A DNA stretch of 64,000 nt from Tetracentron sinense. Taxonomy: Eukaryota; Streptophyta; Magnoliopsida; Trochodendrales; Trochodendraceae. Shown here piece by piece: positions 61,973-64,000 of the stretch. The notes under the pieces are model-generated. The model worked only from the letters and a program-made list of their open reading frames with translations. It searched no databases and had not been told where the DNA came from. Location of the stretch: positions 13,026,607 to 13,090,606 of the forward strand of contig CM026568.1 of the NCBI GenBank assembly GCA_015143295.1, read 5' to 3'. The first letter of the stretch is position 1. Each line of letters starts with the position of its first letter. Both the position numbers and the translations under genes were made by a program.

Positions 61973-62805
61973 CTGCAAAATTGAAAAACAATAAACACTA
62001 TCATAACAATAACCATCAAAAGTACTGACAATAACCAGTCATAGCAAAAAATACCGAAAATAACCACTGGGATAACAGAAAAATACCGAAAATAGGCACT
62101 GGGATAACAGAAAAATACCGAAAATAGGCACTGGGATAACAGAAAAATACCGAAAATAGCCACTGGGATAACAGAAAAATACCGAAAATAGACACTGTCA
62201 TCACAGAAAAATACCGAAAATATGCACTGCCAGGCAGAAAAAACACCGAAAATAGGCACTGCCAGGACACAAAAACATCGAAAATGGCAGTCATGAAAGC
62301 AAAATACCGAAAATTTACTCTGCCAGGACACAAAAATACCGAAATATCGAAATTGCTGTATTTTTGCCGAAATTAAGCACAAAACCATCGAAAATGCATT
62401 ATAACATAACCATTGACAAATCCCGAAATTGGGCTCAACATCAACAATAATACCAAAAAAACAATGTCATAATTGAATAATACTGAAAATAAGCAAAAAC
62501 ATAAATATACCGAAAATAAGCATTGATAACTGAAAATACCGAAAATGAGTAAAAAACACCGAAAATGGTCGTAAGAACCATCGAAATTGCAATGTATTTT
62601 TGCCGAAAATAAACTCAAAAGGGTCGAAAATGCACTTTTACTTCACCATTGAAAATCACGAAAAATGAGCAAAAATTAATAATAATACCGAAAATGGTTA
62701 ATCATAACCATCGAAAATGGTTACTTGAAAGCATCGAAAATGAAGTCGTTAACTGTGGGGCCCATTTTTAGGTTTGAAATTTTATTAAAAACCGCTAAAA
62801 CTTAC
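61973..62805 (-). other. Probable 5'-UTR intron of protease gene, repeat-filled
   Basis: 833 bp from CCCT/gtaagt (62805) to ttttgcag (61973), ending 7 nt before the ATG at 61965. It mirrors the transposase 5'-UTR intron in size, position and repeat content. Confidence 0.6.
62040..62720 (-). repeat. MULE right CGAAAA array
   Basis: About 32-bp units (aaaaataccgaaaataggca + ctgggataacag) at 62040-62220, then looser copies to ~62720. TTTTCGGTA is on the sense strand of the protease gene. Confidence 0.85.
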
Positions 62806-63151
62806 AGGGTTGTTCTTCTTCTTCGGGGTTGTTCTTCTTCTTCTTCTTCTTCTTCTTCTTCTTCGGCTTCTTCTTCTTCTTCTTCTTCTTCTTCTTCTTC
62901 TTTACGCTATTACGAAGCCCGTAGAGTTCCGGATGTACTGGGTACCCAAGGGTTCTACTTTGGGGAAGGATTTGCAGGTTTCAAATTTGCGCCTTGAAGG
63001 ATTTCGGATCACAGGATAACCGAGGGCTTCAGGATAACCGAGGGTTCGTAACCGAGCTTCAGCTTGGGAAGAAAGCTTTGACAGCAAGCCAGGGGTATTT
63101 TCGGGAGAAAATGCGAAGGGGCAGCACGTGCACTTGGCTCCCACGCGTGGG
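62806..63151 (-). promoter_or_regulatory. Right promoter / 5' leader of protease gene
   Basis: A GAA-rich leader on - ((CTT)n on +, 62813-62905, with a repeated gttgttcttcttc) precedes the 5' splice site. It parallels the GAA-rich leader at the left end. Two copies of 'aggataaccgaggg' lie at 63013-63045. Start site not defined. Confidence 0.5.
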
Positions 63152-63232
63152 AGCCTACAAAAATAAGTTTTCAAACCCGGAGCCCATATACGGGTTTTTT
63201 CATAATACGGGGCCCAAATCCGTATTTTCCTC
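63152..63232 (-). repeat. MULE right terminal inverted repeat
   Basis: Reverse complement of 53584-53664 with about four mismatches and two gaps. Just inside it is a perfect small palindrome, cccacgcgtggg. Confidence 0.9.
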
Positions 63233-63241
63233 TATGGTTTA
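63233..63241. repeat. 9-bp target duplication tatggttta, right
   Basis: Identical to 53575-53583. Confidence 0.95.
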
Positions 63242-63319
63242 AGCATGAAATTATGTATGCATGATCCAGTCCATAAATACATCAGAGTAAAGTACATCAT
63301 TCCAAACTCTAGTGTTGGA

Positions 63320-63473
63320 TACACCCCCAAACTCTTGCTTGAGTGGTAGGGGTGTGGCCTTCCATGGGGAAGGTCTAGGATCTATTCCCCTTGGGGGTAA
63401 GGGTTGCAAGAGCCTCAATGGCCCTGACCATACTAACTTTACTGATGTATGCCGATACAAAAAAAAAAAAAAA
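63320..63473 (+). mobile_element. tRNA-derived SINE
   Basis: A-box-like tgcttgagtggtaggggtg (63337) and B-box-like ggatctattcccc (~63388), then a tRNA-unrelated body ending in a ~15-nt poly(A). Target duplications were not identified. Confidence 0.6.
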
Positions 63474-63840
63474 AGTAATTATTTTTTGTATTGGTAAACA
63501 CATAATAAGTATTTTGTGGATTAGATATAAGCGAATGATATTTTACGTCTACTAAAAACTAATTATTATCAAGCAAAAAAAAATTAATCATTTTTTAAAA
63601 TACCCCTGCATTATTCTTTTATGGAGTGCCCGGGCAGGTTCTTGTTCATATTCAAAACTCATAATTATATGTAACAGAAATAGATACTAATATTCTAATA
63701 CCATTTTTTTTTTTTTTGCTAATCTTCTAGCCAAAAACAAAAACAAAATAGGTACTAATGACACAATTGGCATTCTCTCAAAAGTGGTTACTAATTCTGT
63801 CTCGTGGAAATAACAAAAAAAAACTCCCACTTACATAGTT
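63474..63840. other. AT-rich intergenic DNA
   Basis: Homopolymer A/T runs and no reading frame of note. Confidence 0.5.
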
Positions 63841-63861
63841 ACACTTTACAAACTCAATTGC

Positions 63862-63990
63862 AAGTGGGTCCCACGTCCCTCTCTATCCTTCCTCTTTCCT
63901 GATCCAGTCCAGATTCCGCTCACGCCTCACCCACGGTTTTTTCCTATTCTCACTTATAAAAACCTCCTCCTCCTCCCACCCAATTCAAGA
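63862..63990 (+). promoter_or_regulatory. Putative core promoter of a gene beyond the window
   Basis: gtgggtcccacgtccc (63866-63881) contains a perfect GTGGGTCCCAC palindrome (a TCP-type GGNCCCAC site) overlapping CACGTC. It is followed by C/T-rich patches (ctctctatccttcctctttc) and a TATA box ttataaaaacc at 63954-63964. Initiation would be expected about 30 bp downstream, at ~63985-63995. Confidence 0.5.
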
Positions 63991-64000
63991 GAACACCCTA

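Larger units (their letters stand above)
53584..63232 (+). mobile_element. Mutator-like element (KI/Kaonashi-type), apparently complete
   Basis: 9,649 bp with 81-bp terminal inverted repeats and a perfect 9-bp target duplication. It encodes a MURA-type transposase on + (54716-57307) and, convergently on -, a spliced DUF1985/C48 protease gene (61965-58235). Several hundred-bp arrays of a CGAAAA motif occupy the 5'-UTR introns of both genes, one internal intron and the intergenic 3' region. Intact frames, matching TSD and near-matching TIRs suggest recent insertion and possible autonomy. Element-borne Ulp1-like genes are known from KI-type MULEs. Confidence 0.92.

Noticed and set aside
61966..62388. 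N-terminal extension of the protease frame rich in 'FRYFSVIPV'
   Set aside because: It translates the CGAAAA array. A strong 3' splice site lies just before the ATG at 61965, so this part is intronic.
62725..63019. Poly-Ser and poly-Leu frames
   Set aside because: Product of the (CTT)n tract in the 5' leader of the protease gene.
63330..63410. A functional tRNA gene
   Set aside because: A- and B-box-like words are present, but there is no cloverleaf or discriminator, and a poly(A) tail follows. SINE structure fits better.

Overview
This window reads as nuclear DNA of a flowering plant, most likely a eudicot. It is AT-rich and intron-bearing, and almost all of it is transposable-element sequence: Ty1/Copia and large-LTR retrotransposons, an L1-like LINE, tRNA-derived SINEs, CACTA-, hAT- and Mutator-type DNA transposons and several MITE families. 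I cannot name the species. No convincing single-copy host gene lies inside the window. The last ~160 bp look like the promoter of a gene that starts just beyond it.

Layout. 1-6.2 kb: a tandemly duplicated segment whose first copy was later hit by a SINE (104-299, 9-bp target duplication) and by a 3.2-kb non-autonomous CACTA-like element (934-4088). 7.9-17.6 kb: remnants of a large LTR, interrupted by a 6.4-kb LARD-like element (10462-16878) with huge LTRs carrying many small hairpins. 20-27.6 kb: an L1-type LINE on the minus strand, split in its reverse-transcriptase domain by a full-length but dead Copia element (22328-27396, TSD tgcct). 27.6-45.3 kb: gene-free DNA with a 3.0-kb solo LTR (30057-33069, TSD atttt), MITEs, an inverted duplication and a direct duplication. 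45.3-51.2 kb: a decayed Tnt1/Tork-like Copia (TSD gaaag), itself split by a second 3.0-kb solo LTR (46700-49696, TSD ttttc).

The main feature is 53584-63232, a 9.65-kb Mutator-like element (MULE) that looks complete and young. It has 81-bp terminal inverted repeats, a perfect 9-bp target duplication (tatggttta), an uninterrupted 863-codon MURA-type transposase (+ strand) and a convergent nine-exon gene (- strand). The splice sites of that gene join in frame into an 812-residue DUF1985 / C48 (Ulp1-like) cysteine protease with all catalytic residues present. Each gene starts from its own end of the element and appears to share the same module: a GAA-rich 5' leader, a ~0.8-kb 5'-UTR intron packed with TTTTCGGT repeats, and a 3' splice site a few bases before the ATG. 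The layout parallels maize MuDR (mudrA/mudrB convergent from the TIRs), with a SUMO-protease-like gene in the second position as in Kaonashi/KI-type MULEs. The mirrored polarity of the CGAAAA arrays across the element is the least explained signal in the window.

Exon limits and boundaries were read by eye from splice consensus, terminal TG/CA, TIRs and target duplications. No homology search was run.
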